A DNA stretch of 64,000 nt from Paenibacillus massiliensis 2301065 = DSM 16942 (GCF_000377505.1 NZ_KB898189.1:347120-411119), one strand, 5' to 3'; positions 24,680 through 33,644 are shown, counted from the stretch's first letter. Notes: generated by a model not told the origin, from the letters alone. Made by a program: numbers and translations.

Positions 24680-25477
24680 TCAGCCCCTCACTTCATCCAC
24701 CTTATCCAAATCCTGCTCATAACGAAGGAACAGAGCATCTACTTGCTCTTGTAACCAGGCTGTCAGTAGTGGATGCGGCAGCAAAGCCTCACCATTATAG
24801 CGATAATTCAGGCCTTCCATCTTTCTTGGAATAACGACGTCCGTGAAATACCCTGAACTCAAAAATAACGGGGCCACAATAACAGCCATTCCCCGTTCCT
24901 CGGTCCAATATACGATTTTGTCGCGCACCGATAGCGGGTTCAACAGGGCAAAATCCGTGTGTATTCCACTTTGTGCCGCCACATCAGCCGTCAGTGAAGC
25001 CATCCCTGACTCCCAGCGCTGCCGGAACCCATCATGCACACTACCATGACCGACGAGCAAAATAACCTCGCGCTCTGGATCTACCGATAATGGCCGCGCC
25101 TTCGACCATACAATCTCAGCTACAGCGGGGCCAGCGTCGATCGGATTTCCCCAATAGACATGCGCCTGAATCCGGAAAGGCTCCAGATCTGTCTCCTTCT
25201 CTGGCTCAGCCTTTGTCCCCAGTGCATACCCAATCTCATCGACATGTGTACTACCGGAGGACACAAAGAACGGGACGACGAGCATATCCGTCACCCCTTG
25301 TTCTTCCAGTCTATCTATACCATCCTGAATAGAGCGTCCTTCGACCTGCTCCAGAAAAGCAACCACCGCCGGTACCCCGGCAGGTAGCTGCAGCCGTCCA
25401 GCAACCTCATCGACCTGCGCGACCCATGAAGCCGTCATGGAGCCATGCCCGATGATCAGGATTCCCGGCCGGCTCAT
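24680..25477 (-). CDS. cbiX: CbiX/SirB-type chelatase
   Basis: A 265-aa class II chelatase of the CbiX/SirB family made of two similar halves: LIIGHGSMTASW at the start and VILLVGHGSVHDGF near residue 160, with metal-binding FVSSGSTHVDEIG and FLSSGYFTDVVIP. The family inserts Fe or Co into sirohydrochlorin for siroheme or cobalamin. No other tetrapyrrole genes are near, so the exact substrate is open; many Paenibacillus copies stand alone like this. The start lies 1 nt after the yerC stop, so the two are cotranscribed. Confidence 0.85.
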   Translation of the reverse strand: MSRPGILIIGHGSMTASWVAQVDEVAGRLQLPAGVPAVVAFLEQVEGRSIQDGIDRLEEQGVTDMLVVPFFVSSGSTHVDEIGYALGTKAEPEKETDLEPFRIQAHVYWGNPIDAGPAVAEIVWSKARPLSVDPEREVILLVGHGSVHDGFRQRWESGMASLTADVAAQSGIHTDFALLNPLSVRDKIVYWTEERGMAVIVAPLFLSSGYFTDVVIPRKMEGLNYRYNGEALLPHPLLTAWLQEQVDALFLRYEQDLDKVDEVRG

Positions 25478-25478
25478 C

Positions 25479-25769
25479 TTAGCGTCCCAGTCGTTCCAAC
25501 GTCATTTTATAACCATCGTTACCATAGTTCAGGCAACGCTTCACGCGCGAGATCGTAGCTGTACTTGCACCCGTCTCGGCTTCAATCTGGTTGTACGTAC
25601 TGCCTTTGCCGAGCATCCGCGCTACCTCTAGACGCTGCGACAGCGACTGAATCTCGTTAATCGTGCACAGATCGTCGAAGAAGACGTAGCACTCCTCCAG
25701 ATCCTTCAATGTAAGAATGGCCTCAAATAATTGATCTATACTTTTATCATTAAGCTTCTTAAGCTGCAT
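25479..25769 (-). CDS. yerC: TrpR-like repressor YerC/YecD
   Basis: A 96-aa protein of the TrpR/YerC/YecD family, essentially all helical: LNDKSIDQLFEAILTLKDLEECY at the N-terminus, and a helix-turn-helix QRLEVARMLGKGSTYNQIE with the recognition helix ASTATISRVKRCLNYG. It is a DNA-binding protein whose target is uncertain. yerB lies about 5 kb away here; in Bacillus the two are adjacent. First gene of a two-gene operon with cbiX. Confidence 0.88.
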   Translation of the reverse strand: MQLKKLNDKSIDQLFEAILTLKDLEECYVFFDDLCTINEIQSLSQRLEVARMLGKGSTYNQIEAETGASTATISRVKRCLNYGNDGYKMTLERLGR

Positions 25770-26451
25770 GTATAATCATCTCCCACCGATACTTGTTCTT
25801 TCATTGTAACTGAGTGTCACTAAGTTTTTCAAGCGTTAACGGTTTCACGCATCACAGAATAGCAATATCAGGACCTTAGTCGGACACCAGTTCTTCACAC
25901 CCGGCACTATCCATGTGCATCTATGTAAAATCGCTTCTGCTACTCTTAAAATTTATCTTCAAATATGCTCTGCTGATATACTCTCCAAGCATGTTCATTG
26001 GATATGTTTTTCATATATGTTTTCGGATACGTTATACAGATATGTTTTTCAGATTTGTTCTACAGATATGTTCTACAGATTTGTTTTTCAGATTTGTTCT
26101 ACAGATTGTTCTTCAGATGTGTTCTTCAGATTTGTTCTTCAGATGTGTTCTACAGAAAAGCACGCTTTTCTGATGCTCTCCAGATAGCTCGCGGGCTGAT
26201 CGCCCCTCAGATAGGCGCCCCACCAGCCTGCGGGCTATCCTTACATACTAGCCTTCTACAGCCATTCGTGCTTAGCTTCACCTTTCCTTGTTATCCGTAC
26301 TTAGCTTGTCGCTCCGCTCTTATCCCTGCTGACCTGGGCCATCACCCACGCCCAAATCCGCTTTTATCCATAATTATGGGACACGCGCCTAATCGTCCTG
26401 TGCATCTGTGACATAAGGTATAGTATCACATTACAAAGGAAAGTGATCTGC
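25770..26451. repeat. 13-bp minisatellite, about 12 units
   Basis: From about 25990 to 26158 runs a tandem array of a 13-bp unit CAGATTTGTTCTA with point variants (CAGATATGTTTTT, CAGATGTGTTCTT) and one 12-bp unit. The left units are more worn. Because 13 is not a multiple of 3 and the unit lacks stops, all three frames stay open and give repetitive pseudo-proteins; I do not call these genes. The flanks of this 680-bp spacer hold nothing else recognisable. Confidence 0.85.
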
Positions 26452-26940
26452 ATGCGCGATAATCGTTACCGGAGACCGCATTCACATCGGTCCCTCTCTG
26501 ATCCCTATTCCTCTCCATCCTACCCAGGGGTCAGCCCATACGAGCAAGCTCCACAGGTCGATTCACCCGGCCTCGTTCCATATGCTCCCCAAGATTCTGA
26601 TCTGCTGACAGCTACTTCGGCGGCCACAGACAGCAAAGGAGGCTTACTAGGTGGTCTTGCAAGCCTCGGTGAGATCAAGGGCTTCATCGACCGCATGGGC
26701 GGCATTGACGGCATGATTGCCACTTTTGGCAAGGTACAGAAGGTCATGAGCACGATGCAGCAATTCGCTCCTATGGCCAAATTAATCATGGGCTCTCTGC
26801 CCTTCGGCAAGGGCGGCGGCAAAGGACTACTGGCTACTGATGATTCCTACGACGATTATGATCCACCTAGACGACGCAAAAAAGCAGCGCCAAAGCGGGG
26901 AACCCCGCGCAAACGCTCCAGCAAAAGACGTAGACGATAG
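26452..26940 (+). CDS. yqfQ: YqfQ/VrrA-like basic protein, 162 aa
   Basis: Start ATG at 26452 is chosen for its ribosome binding site AAAGGAAAG; a GTG at 26443 would add three residues. The N-terminus is Pro/Ser/Tyr-rich and disordered (1-60). The middle (about 65-125) is Gly-rich with SLGEIKGFIDRMGG and a helical MSTMQQFAPMAKLIMGSLPF, which resembles the YqfQ/VrrA family of Bacillus. The tail is strongly basic (RRRKKAAPKRG...). YqfQ-like proteins have been linked to the spore or nucleoid, but no activity is known. The assignment rests on the middle segment only. Confidence 0.55.
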   Translation: MRDNRYRRPHSHRSLSDPYSSPSYPGVSPYEQAPQVDSPGLVPYAPQDSDLLTATSAATDSKGGLLGGLASLGEIKGFIDRMGGIDGMIATFGKVQKVMSTMQQFAPMAKLIMGSLPFGKGGGKGLLATDDSYDDYDPPRRRKKAAPKRGTPRKRSSKRRRR

Positions 26941-27015
26941 CTAGCAGTAGCTTCACACGAATCGTGCTAACTAACCGCCATTGCTGCTAGGGATTCTGCC
27001 TAGGTGCCCACCTTT

Positions 27016-27066
27016 AAGCTTGCTGTTCATCAGCAGTTCAATTACATTCGTAAGAACAGCAAGCTT
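27016..27066. repeat. Perfect 13-bp inverted repeat
   Basis: AAGCTTGCTGTTC (27016-27028) and GAACAGCAAGCTT (27054-27066) are exact inverse copies 25 bp apart, in the spacer between the convergent YqfQ-like and corA genes. Right after it lies one copy of the GGTCAA..GTACTA element (27082-27134). Confidence 0.8.
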
Positions 27067-27173
27067 ACTCGTGATCAACAGGCTCCCGCTTGCAGCATAC
27101 CCACACTCTCATTTGATCTGGTCAATGTACTAATATTTTCCGAATTTATTTACATGCTACTGACTATCTCTGA

Positions 27174-28130
27174 CTACCTAAACCATCCGCGTCTGGAGAA
27201 CCACAGCACCATACCGACCGACATGGCCACCATCACCACCATGACGATCGCATAGCCATAGGTCCAGTGTAGCTCAGGCATGTTCACGAAATTCATTCCG
27301 TAAATGCCTGCAATCAGCGTTAGCGGCATGAAGATCGTCGTGATGACCGTTAGTGTCTTCATGATCGAATTCATCCGGTTAGAGTTCAGCGAGATATAAC
27401 CATCTCTCAGGTCGGCCGTCATCTCGCGGTCGGCCTCAATCATGTCTGCCAGCTTGAGCAGGTGATCGTAGATATCTGTGAAATACGCCTTATATTCTCC
27501 CGCACCCTGGACATGCCCGGAGTTAAGGATGCGATAGAGCAGATCGCGCATGGGCACAACCGTGCGGCGAATCTTCAATAGACGGCTCCGCAGCTGGAAG
27601 ACCTGCGTCATCAGCAGCTCAACCGATTCATTCCCACTCTGATTCTCCAGCTCCGCCAGCTCATCCTCAATGGCGTATACACAGGGGAAATATTGATCCA
27701 CCAGTTCATCCAGCACCTCATAAGCCGCAGCCAGTGGCCCTTTGTTCGAGACGGTATTCGTATGACCGTCAGCCAGCCGATCCCATACCCGGTCCACCTC
27801 AGCCAGCTGCGCATGGTGATACGTGACGAGGAGACGCTCTCTCATGAACACGCCGACCTCTTCTACCTCCAGCGTATGCTCCCTGAGCGCATGGATTACC
27901 ATGAACTCCGTCTCCGGATAATGGTCAAGCTTGGGACGCTGCAGTACATGCATACAATCCTCGATAGCCAGCGGATGGAAATGAAAATAGCTACCCAGCA
28001 GCTTGGACTCTTCTTCACTTGGCTCAATAAAATCCACCCATATCCAAGCGTATTTCTCCACATCTATATTCTGAAGCGGGATTCCTGCGATGACTTCATG
28101 AGCATGTCCGATAGCTAGCGTGCGGATCAA
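27174..28130 (-). CDS. corA: CorA-family magnesium transporter
   Basis: About 318 aa from TTG at 28130, which has AAAGGGAGGG 7 nt upstream and gives MIRTLAIG; a TTG at 28154 is less likely. A long cytoplasmic alpha/beta N-terminal domain (1-240), a stalk helix, and two C-terminal transmembrane helices with the pore motif YGMNF between them (LIAGIYGMNFVNMPE). CorA forms a pentamer carrying Mg2+ (or Co2+/Ni2+) into the cell. Gene stands alone, flanked by hairpin repeats. Confidence 0.9.
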   Translation of the reverse strand: MIRTLAIGHAHEVIAGIPLQNIDVEKYAWIWVDFIEPSEEESKLLGSYFHFHPLAIEDCMHVLQRPKLDHYPETEFMVIHALREHTLEVEEVGVFMRERLLVTYHHAQLAEVDRVWDRLADGHTNTVSNKGPLAAAYEVLDELVDQYFPCVYAIEDELAELENQSGNESVELLMTQVFQLRSRLLKIRRTVVPMRDLLYRILNSGHVQGAGEYKAYFTDIYDHLLKLADMIEADREMTADLRDGYISLNSNRMNSIMKTLTVITTIFMPLTLIAGIYGMNFVNMPELHWTYGYAIVMVVMVAMSVGMVLWFSRRGWFR

Positions 28131-28154
28131 GGCGATCCCTCCCTTTATGTACAA

Positions 28155-28647
28155 CTCCTAATTATTATCCGTAGTTCATATAGTTCATAGTACCTTAACC
28201 TATTACGTTGTCTCGATTTAACAAGCTGAACATTGGTCTACAGAGCTCCCCCCGCTTGCAGTGACCGACTCTCTTTTGAACTGGTCAAGGTACTATATAA
28301 ATTGATCCTGTTACATTGAGAAGGGGAGTGAGCAAAGGAGGGGAAGTTTGGAAGTGAAGGAGCGCCAGCGACCGCCTTTGTCTCTGGATTTCTACAGCCT
28401 ACACCCCAATCTACCATAATCCATATGTGGACAGCAAAAGAAGCCATCCTGACGGCTGGCCCCTGTAGCTTGCAAATATACACATATAGACAGGACTTCG
28501 TTAGCGAAGACGGACGCAGCATGATTTCGCTCTTGCAACATGTGAGTGTCATACCGCCTTGCTTCATAGCTTGTCCTAACCTAGTACCTTGACCGAATCT
28601 GATTCAATGTTCAGCAGCTCTTAGCCCCATCTGATTTGGTCGAAGTA
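28155..28647. other. Spacer between pit and corA
   Basis: A 109-codon minus-strand frame (28238-28567) spans most of it but lacks a convincing ribosome binding site, has unusual Cys/Ser composition, and contains a copy of the dispersed repeat, so I do not call it a gene. Repeat copies are described separately. Confidence 0.5.
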
Positions 28648-29640
28648 CTAGGCAAAGAATAATTTAAATACCGCTCCCGCCAGCAATGCGGAGATCGGAA
28701 TCGTAATGAACCAGGTTACCACGATTCGTCCTGCCAGTGACCAGCGCACAGCGGAGAAGCGCTTCGCTGAACCAACACCCAGAATCGCAGAGGTAATGGC
28801 ATGCGTGGTACTTACAGGCAAGTGTAGAATCGTACACGTGAAGATAACGGACGCAGCCGAAATATCTGCAGCAAAGCCGTTAATCGGCTCAATCTTGAAG
28901 ATCTTCGTACCCATGGTCTTGATGATCTTCCAGCCACCGATGGACGTACCCAGTGCCATGGCAGTAGCCGCTGCGATCTTAACCCAGAGCGGTACCTCCA
29001 GATGGTCCTGATACTTGGCAGAGACCAGTGCGAAGGTAATAATCCCCATCGCTTTCTGGGCATCGTTCGTTCCGTGTGTAAAAGACTGCAGTGCCGCCGT
29101 AAAAATCTGCATCATCCGAAAACCCTTGTTAACGGTATGCGGACTGCGACGGGCAAAGACATATTTGAGAATCATCATCACAATATACCCGATTACAAAT
29201 GCAATTAATGGAGAGAAGATCAGCGCCTCAACAATATCAATAAAGCCTGACCAATTCACCATGTCCGAACCAGCCCCTACATATACAGCACCTGCTAGCG
29301 CACCGATCAGCGCATGAGAGGACGAGGATGGAATGCCGAACCACCAGGTTACCAAATTCCATATAATTGCTGCAATCAGGGTACAGATGACAATATCTAT
29401 ACCATTAGTCAGCTTCGTCGGATCTGCGACACTTCCTCCGATCGTCTTTGCGACTCCAGTGAACATCATGGCCCCTAAGAAGTTCATCACAGCAGCCAGT
29501 ATAATAGCACGGCGTGGTGTTAGAGCTCGGGTAGAGACAGAAGTAGCAATCGCATTGGCTGTGTCGTGGAATCCGTTGATGAAGTCGAAAGCCAAAGCCA
29601 GAAATATAACGATACCTAGTACGAGTAAACTTGTTTCCAT
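28648..29640 (-). CDS. pit: PiT-family inorganic phosphate permease
   Basis: A 330-aa integral membrane protein with about ten transmembrane segments and the duplicated PiT signature: DFINGFHDTANAIATSVSTRAL near the N-terminus and a second copy QSFTHGTNDAQKAMG in the middle. It carries low-affinity metal-phosphate in symport with H+ or Na+. It begins 13 nt after the DUF47/PhoU-like gene, the usual operon pairing. A repeat-type hairpin spans its stop codon (28580-28652). Confidence 0.93.
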   Translation of the reverse strand: METSLLVLGIVIFLALAFDFINGFHDTANAIATSVSTRALTPRRAIILAAVMNFLGAMMFTGVAKTIGGSVADPTKLTNGIDIVICTLIAAIIWNLVTWWFGIPSSSSHALIGALAGAVYVGAGSDMVNWSGFIDIVEALIFSPLIAFVIGYIVMMILKYVFARRSPHTVNKGFRMMQIFTAALQSFTHGTNDAQKAMGIITFALVSAKYQDHLEVPLWVKIAAATAMALGTSIGGWKIIKTMGTKIFKIEPINGFAADISAASVIFTCTILHLPVSTTHAITSAILGVGSAKRFSAVRWSLAGRIVVTWFITIPISALLAGAVFKLFFA

Positions 29641-29653
29641 GTGAGAGGGCCCC

Positions 29654-30268
29654 TTACGAGTTACGCATGATGATCGATTCCAGTCTGTTCGCTACATGCT
29701 CACAAGCATCTGTAGTCGTCTCAAGCCGTTCATAGATCTCTTTGCGCTTAATGAGCTCAATCGGGTCGCTCACGGTGGCGAACAGGTTGTTGATGCATTT
29801 GCGCAGCAGCTCGTCCCCTTGGTTCTCCAGATCATTCAGTCGGATCGTATGCTCCCGAATCGCCAGCAGCTTCTTCTGGGACAGCAAGTGAACAGCTTTC
29901 TGAATCTCGTACGCAGACTGCCGCAGAATATCTGCGAATTGAATGATATACTCATCCGGCTCAGTCAAATGATACATATAGAAACGGGATGCAGTTGCCT
30001 CAAGACCGTCCAATACATCATCCATAGTGGTTGTCAGATCCATAATATCATCGCGTTCAATCGGTGTAATAAATGTTTTGTTAAGCTCTTTGATGATCGT
30101 GTGCGTGAATTCATCGCACTTGGACTCATATCTCTTCATTTCACTTGTAAACTCAATTACATTTTGAAGATTCGAAACATGCTGAGAGAAGTAGTCAGCG
30201 GCATGTACAATGGTATCTGCCATATTCTCCAGCGTCTGAAAAAAGATATCCTTTTTCTTCAGTTTCAT
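29654..30268 (-). CDS. ykaA: DUF47 PhoU-like regulator of Pit (YkaA-type)
   Basis: About 204 aa from ATG at 30268 (AAAGGGGT upstream), giving MKLKKKDIFFQTLENMAD. All-helical PhoU-like fold with metal-ligand type motifs KRYESKCDEFTH and RLNDLENQGDEL, each with E/D-x3-D/E pairs. DUF47 proteins accompany Pit permeases and are thought to gate them. First gene of the operon with pit. No Pho box was identified upstream. Confidence 0.88.
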   Translation of the reverse strand: MKLKKKDIFFQTLENMADTIVHAADYFSQHVSNLQNVIEFTSEMKRYESKCDEFTHTIIKELNKTFITPIERDDIMDLTTTMDDVLDGLEATASRFYMYHLTEPDEYIIQFADILRQSAYEIQKAVHLLSQKKLLAIREHTIRLNDLENQGDELLRKCINNLFATVSDPIELIKRKEIYERLETTTDACEHVANRLESIIMRNS

Positions 30269-30665
30269 AACGATTACCCCTTTACAAATTGTTACTGCTT
30301 GAACGCGGACAGATAAAAACAACCTTTGCTATCTTATCACAAGTAACAGCTTTTTTGTAAAGGCTTTGTAAAGTTCTAAGCGGTTTTTCATTGAAACCGG
30401 ATACAATAGGGCAATTCCTTTACATTATATTGACTTAGTTTTACCTTATAATTACATTTCTCGCCTATTGCATCCGAATTCCTACTTATATGTCTCATAC
30501 TTCCCATGACATTTTTATTCAATAACCTCTTACATTCTCAATCAGCAAGTTCACTAGCAAGCTTATTAATACCCTTAATCCCTTAATCATTAACTTCATC
30601 TTTGGTAAGGCATCACCTTACGTATGACATTCAGCCCAGGAACATCAGAACTGCGAAGAATCCGT
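30269..30665. other. Intergenic region, nothing recognised
   Basis: This AT-rich stretch between yerB and the DUF47 gene holds the latter's promoter. I see no gene, repeat or clear terminator in it. Confidence 0.5.
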
Positions 30666-31826
30666 TTAATTCGTCGTGTCCTTTGAATCCGCAGAGTCCT
30701 TAGCGTCCGTTGAGTCCTTATCTGTTGAATCTGTCGAGCCAGCCACTGGCTCTGTAATCGTAATATGTCCGCTTACCCCATTGTTGTCAGTAGGGACAAT
30801 GTGTATATAGGTTTTGCCCGGAAGCAATGGCCATTCCTTGCCGTCCACGTCAAAGCGAATGGAATCTCCCTTATTATGTCTCCACGTTCCCTGAATCATC
30901 CGACCTTGCTGGAAAATGGCCGCCTCGCCTCCGCGATCCAGATCTACTGCCAGTCGGCCTACATCATCCAGTACCCGATGATTCGTAGACAATACGATTA
31001 GATTCGTAGCTGTTAGCTGTTCATTATTGTTCAGATCGACATGCGGCTTGCCGTTAATCATACGCTTATATAGTCCTTGCTCCACATCATATGTATAGGA
31101 CACCCGATAGCTATTGAGCAGGAATTGAATATCCAGTGCAGTCGCTTCCTCTCCTGCAATCCGATGTGTCTTCGGATCATCGAAGGTATACGCAGGAGCC
31201 TCTGCTTCCACCGGATAACCGCGCTTCTCCGCACCCGCTACCAGCTTGTCCAGGTCTGTGTACAGATTATGTGGCGCCTTACGGTCTTTGCTTCGCCAGA
31301 AGGACGTTCCTGCATTCGTGATCTCGTCCAGATGCTGCTTGCCTTGTCTTTGGAAAATGGCATAGGCGTCGTTGCTTCCTCCTGCATGGATTGGAAGGGC
31401 GTTATAGCTCTCTGCGAGCTCGATCAGATAAGGACGAATGCTGCGGACCGGGCCGATGTTCACATCCTTGCCACCACTCTGGAAGATGGCTACAAGCCTG
31501 GTAATTCCGCCTTCCGCCAGCACTTCATATACGATATCGGCTCCGCTCAGACCGGATTGCGGCCTAGCCGCCGGGGCATTGTTGATCATGACGGCAAGCG
31601 GGCGTTGCTTTACAGGCTCATCCGATCCCAGTCCCGTTAGCGGCGCACTGTATGCATAGACAGGCTCCACAAGAGTCTCTTCCTTAACAGGCTCTGGCTC
31701 CGGGGTAACGACAGGGGGTGTCACTGTTGGCTCCTGTACAGATTCTGAGCAGGACGCGAGCAGCAACGAACTTGTGACGAGGAGTGCACCGATGCACCAA
31801 TGCTTAAGTTTCATCTGGGTCAACAT
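30666..31826 (-). CDS. yerB: DUF3048 lipoprotein YerB
   Basis: About 386 aa from ATG at 31826 (GGAGGAAGGA directly upstream). A lipoprotein signal peptide with lipobox LLLASC is followed by a Pro/Val/Glu-rich linker and the two-domain DUF3048 body (RPLAVMINNAPAARPQSG; IVYEVLAEGGITRL; GPVRSIRPYL). The C-terminus ends in a Ser/Asp/Lys low-complexity tail. It is membrane-anchored outside the cell; the role in Bacillus is unknown, though it is conserved in spore formers. It lies alone here, in the same orientation as yerC but separated from it. Confidence 0.9.
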   Translation of the reverse strand: MLTQMKLKHWCIGALLVTSSLLLASCSESVQEPTVTPPVVTPEPEPVKEETLVEPVYAYSAPLTGLGSDEPVKQRPLAVMINNAPAARPQSGLSGADIVYEVLAEGGITRLVAIFQSGGKDVNIGPVRSIRPYLIELAESYNALPIHAGGSNDAYAIFQRQGKQHLDEITNAGTSFWRSKDRKAPHNLYTDLDKLVAGAEKRGYPVEAEAPAYTFDDPKTHRIAGEEATALDIQFLLNSYRVSYTYDVEQGLYKRMINGKPHVDLNNNEQLTATNLIVLSTNHRVLDDVGRLAVDLDRGGEAAIFQQGRMIQGTWRHNKGDSIRFDVDGKEWPLLPGKTYIHIVPTDNNGVSGHITITEPVAGSTDSTDKDSTDAKDSADSKDTTN

Positions 31827-31976
31827 TCCTTCCTCCAACTTTTTTTCTCATTATAAACTCCGACTTCCGATTTTGTCCTGTTAAATAAGGATATTCCGGC
31901 ATTGAGAACTCCAACATTTGACATCTTAAATTTTCTCTGAACAAGGAGAAATTAAAATTTAAAAGAAATTTCTGAC

Positions 31977-31996
31977 TTTGTGATTTATATCACAAA
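31977..31996 (+). promoter_or_regulatory. Rex/Fnr-type palindrome upstream of the DoxX gene
   Basis: TTTGTGATTTATATCACAAA is a near-perfect 20-bp palindrome containing TTGTGA-N6-TCACAA, which fits the Rex operator and also the Fnr/Crp box TGTGA-N6-TCACA. It lies 125 bp before the DoxX start. Control by NADH/NAD+ ratio or oxygen is inferred. Confidence 0.6.
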
Positions 31997-32120
31997 TATT
32001 CACCCTTCCCTACACTACAATAAGGATGTAGCCAAGATGATCATCACACAAAAGCAAAAAGCACTAGTAACAACAGCATTAATAACACAAATTATTGATT
32101 ATAAAAAAGGAGTGGTTCAT

Positions 32121-32636
32121 ATGTTTAACAATTGGTTGAGAGAAAATAAGGTTGCAATGTGGTTACTGACAGTACTGAGAGTATACATTGGTTGGGATTG
32201 GATGACTCACGGTTGGGCGAAGCTCACAGGCGAAGGCTTTAACGCTGGCGGCTTCATTAGCGGAGCAATTGCAAAAGCATCGGGCGAAAGCCCAACTGTA
32301 CAAGGCTGGTGGGGAGCGTTCCTGGAGACTTTCGCACTGCCTAACGTTGGCCTCTTCAACTTCCTGATCCCGCTGGGCGAATTCCTGGTAGGCCTCGGAC
32401 TGATCTTGGGTACATTCACTACTTTGGCTGCACTGATGGCTATGGTCATGAACTTCGCATTCTTGTTCTCGGGCACTGTAAGCACCAACGCAATCCTGGT
32501 GCTGGCTGAAATCTTCATCGTAGTTGCAGGTGCTAACGCTGGTCGTATCGGCTTCGACTACTGGGTACTTCCTTACCTTCGCAAATTGTTCCGCAAAGGC
32601 GGTACCAGTCAGGACCCAGCCTTCAAAGGGGCATAA
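32121..32636 (+). CDS. DoxX-family membrane protein
   Basis: 171 aa from ATG at 32121, which has AAAGGAGTGG upstream. Four transmembrane segments with the DoxX pattern: WLLTVLRVYIGWDWMTHGWAKL, NFLIPLGEFLVGLGLILG, and hydrophobic repeats to residue 150, then a basic tail. DoxX proteins are redox-linked membrane subunits (thiosulfate:quinone oxidoreductase or oxidative-stress complexes). Codon use is biased, suggesting high expression. A redox-type palindrome lies upstream and a strong terminator downstream, so it is a single-gene unit. Confidence 0.85.
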   Translation: MFNNWLRENKVAMWLLTVLRVYIGWDWMTHGWAKLTGEGFNAGGFISGAIAKASGESPTVQGWWGAFLETFALPNVGLFNFLIPLGEFLVGLGLILGTFTTLAALMAMVMNFAFLFSGTVSTNAILVLAEIFIVVAGANAGRIGFDYWVLPYLRKLFRKGGTSQDPAFKGA

Positions 32637-32678
32637 CCTGAGACCTCATAACTGATGAACTCAGCTTCCAGATTCACC

Positions 32679-32721
32679 AAGAGGCAGACACCGCCAAGTG
32701 CGGTAGCTGCCTCTTATTTTT
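32679..32721 (+). terminator. Terminator of the DoxX gene
   Basis: The stem AAGAGGCAG (32679-32687)/CTGCCTCTT (32707-32715), with an inner CCGC/GCGG, is followed by ATTTTT. Confidence 0.9.
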
Positions 32722-32790
32722 GTAATATAGTCTTGTTCTGGAATACGGTCTTGTTTGGAATATATTCTTGTTTGTAATCTAGTTTTGTTT
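32722..32790. repeat. Degenerate 17-bp tandem array, four units
   Basis: Four imperfect copies of GGAATATATTCTTGTTT (32722, 32740, 32757, 32774) lie between the DoxX terminator and the 3' end of the dioxygenase gene. Confidence 0.7.
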
Positions 32791-32840
32791 TTACAAATAT
32801 TGCTTTGAATATAGAGATGTCTACAGTTAAAATGCTTCTG

Positions 32841-33644
32841 CTAATCCTCCAGCCCAAAATCAGGCTCGGCTCCGAACACCCAACAATTCAAGCTCAGCGA
32901 TCCATGCGCATATTCCTGATACAGCTTCACGGCATTCCCGTTATTGTCTGCTGTGCCCATCGCATAGAACAAGGGCACTATATGCTCTCTGGCATAAGAC
33001 GGCACGGCCTCACGGGCATGTGGTGCCTTCTTGTCATACAGGAAGAGGTGCCTCAGATTCCACACGGCTAGCTGCTCCCCGATCCAGTCATCGAAGGCCA
33101 CAGCCCAGGCTTCAGGCTCATCGGTCTCCCGCAGCAAGCGAAGGTTGTGTACGAGCCCTCCACTGCCAATAATCAGAATATCCTGATCACGTAGAGCGCT
33201 GATCATGCGCCCGATATTGTACTGCTCTTGAGGCGAACGGCGTGAGTCCACGGATAACGGAATGACAGGAATATCTCCTTCAGGGTACAGATGCCGCAGA
33301 ATAACCCAGGCTCCGTGATCCAGCCCCCTGCCCTGTACAGGACGAACGAATAGATTTTGCTGCTTGAACATGGCCATGATCTCTTCGCTAAGCTCCTGAT
33401 CACCCGGAGGATCATAGGTCAGCTGATACATGTCATCGGGGAAGCCGTAGTAATCGTGCATGGCTGTATGTTGGTCGTCCACTCCGATACTCTGATCGGG
33501 ACAATCCCAGTGCGCTGAGAATACGACAATCCCGCGGGGACGCGGCAGCCGTGAACCCAGTCTGGTCAAAAAGCGGGTATAAGCATTGTCCTCCACAGCC
33601 AGTGTAGGCGAACCATGCGCCACGAATAGTGCTGGTATTGTCAT
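32841..33644 (-). CDS. LigB/DODA-type extradiol dioxygenase family protein
   Basis: About 267 aa from ATG at 33644, with GGAGG 9 nt upstream. It fits the class III extradiol ring-cleavage family: FVAHGSPTLA (metal His), VVFSAHWD (second His), HDYYGFPDDMYQL, RGLDHGAWVILRHLYPE and GSGGLVHNLR. These enzymes open catechol rings (DOPA-like compounds) with a metal centre. No aromatic-degradation genes are next to it, so the substrate is unknown. Stands alone between a tandem array and a hydrolase gene. Confidence 0.88.
   Translation of the reverse strand: MTIPALFVAHGSPTLAVEDNAYTRFLTRLGSRLPRPRGIVVFSAHWDCPDQSIGVDDQHTAMHDYYGFPDDMYQLTYDPPGDQELSEEIMAMFKQQNLFVRPVQGRGLDHGAWVILRHLYPEGDIPVIPLSVDSRRSPQEQYNIGRMISALRDQDILIIGSGGLVHNLRLLRETDEPEAWAVAFDDWIGEQLAVWNLRHLFLYDKKAPHAREAVPSYAREHIVPLFYAMGTADNNGNAVKLYQEYAHGSLSLNCWVFGAEPDFGLED

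Larger units (their letters stand above)
27082..28652. repeat. Dispersed hairpin-type repeat, three copies around corA
   Basis: Copies at 27082-27134, 28243-28294 and 28609-28652 share GCTCC-CGCTTGCAG...CTC-TTTGA-CTGGTCAA-GTACTA (third copy partial). Copies two and three have an inverted partner upstream (AGTACCTTAACC near 28190; CCTAGTACCTTGACCGAATC at 28580-28599), so each could fold into a long hairpin. They border corA and pit on the spacer sides. They resemble a small REP- or MITE-like family, without a gene inside. Confidence 0.6.

Noticed and set aside
25913..26411. Three overlapping long plus-strand frames with Cys/Phe-rich repeated protein
   Set aside because: They are produced by the 13-bp tandem array lacking stop codons in all frames; no ribosome binding site and repeated, unnatural composition.
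28238..28567. 109-codon minus-strand frame between pit and corA
   Set aside because: No convincing ribosome binding site, odd composition, and it runs through a dispersed hairpin repeat.
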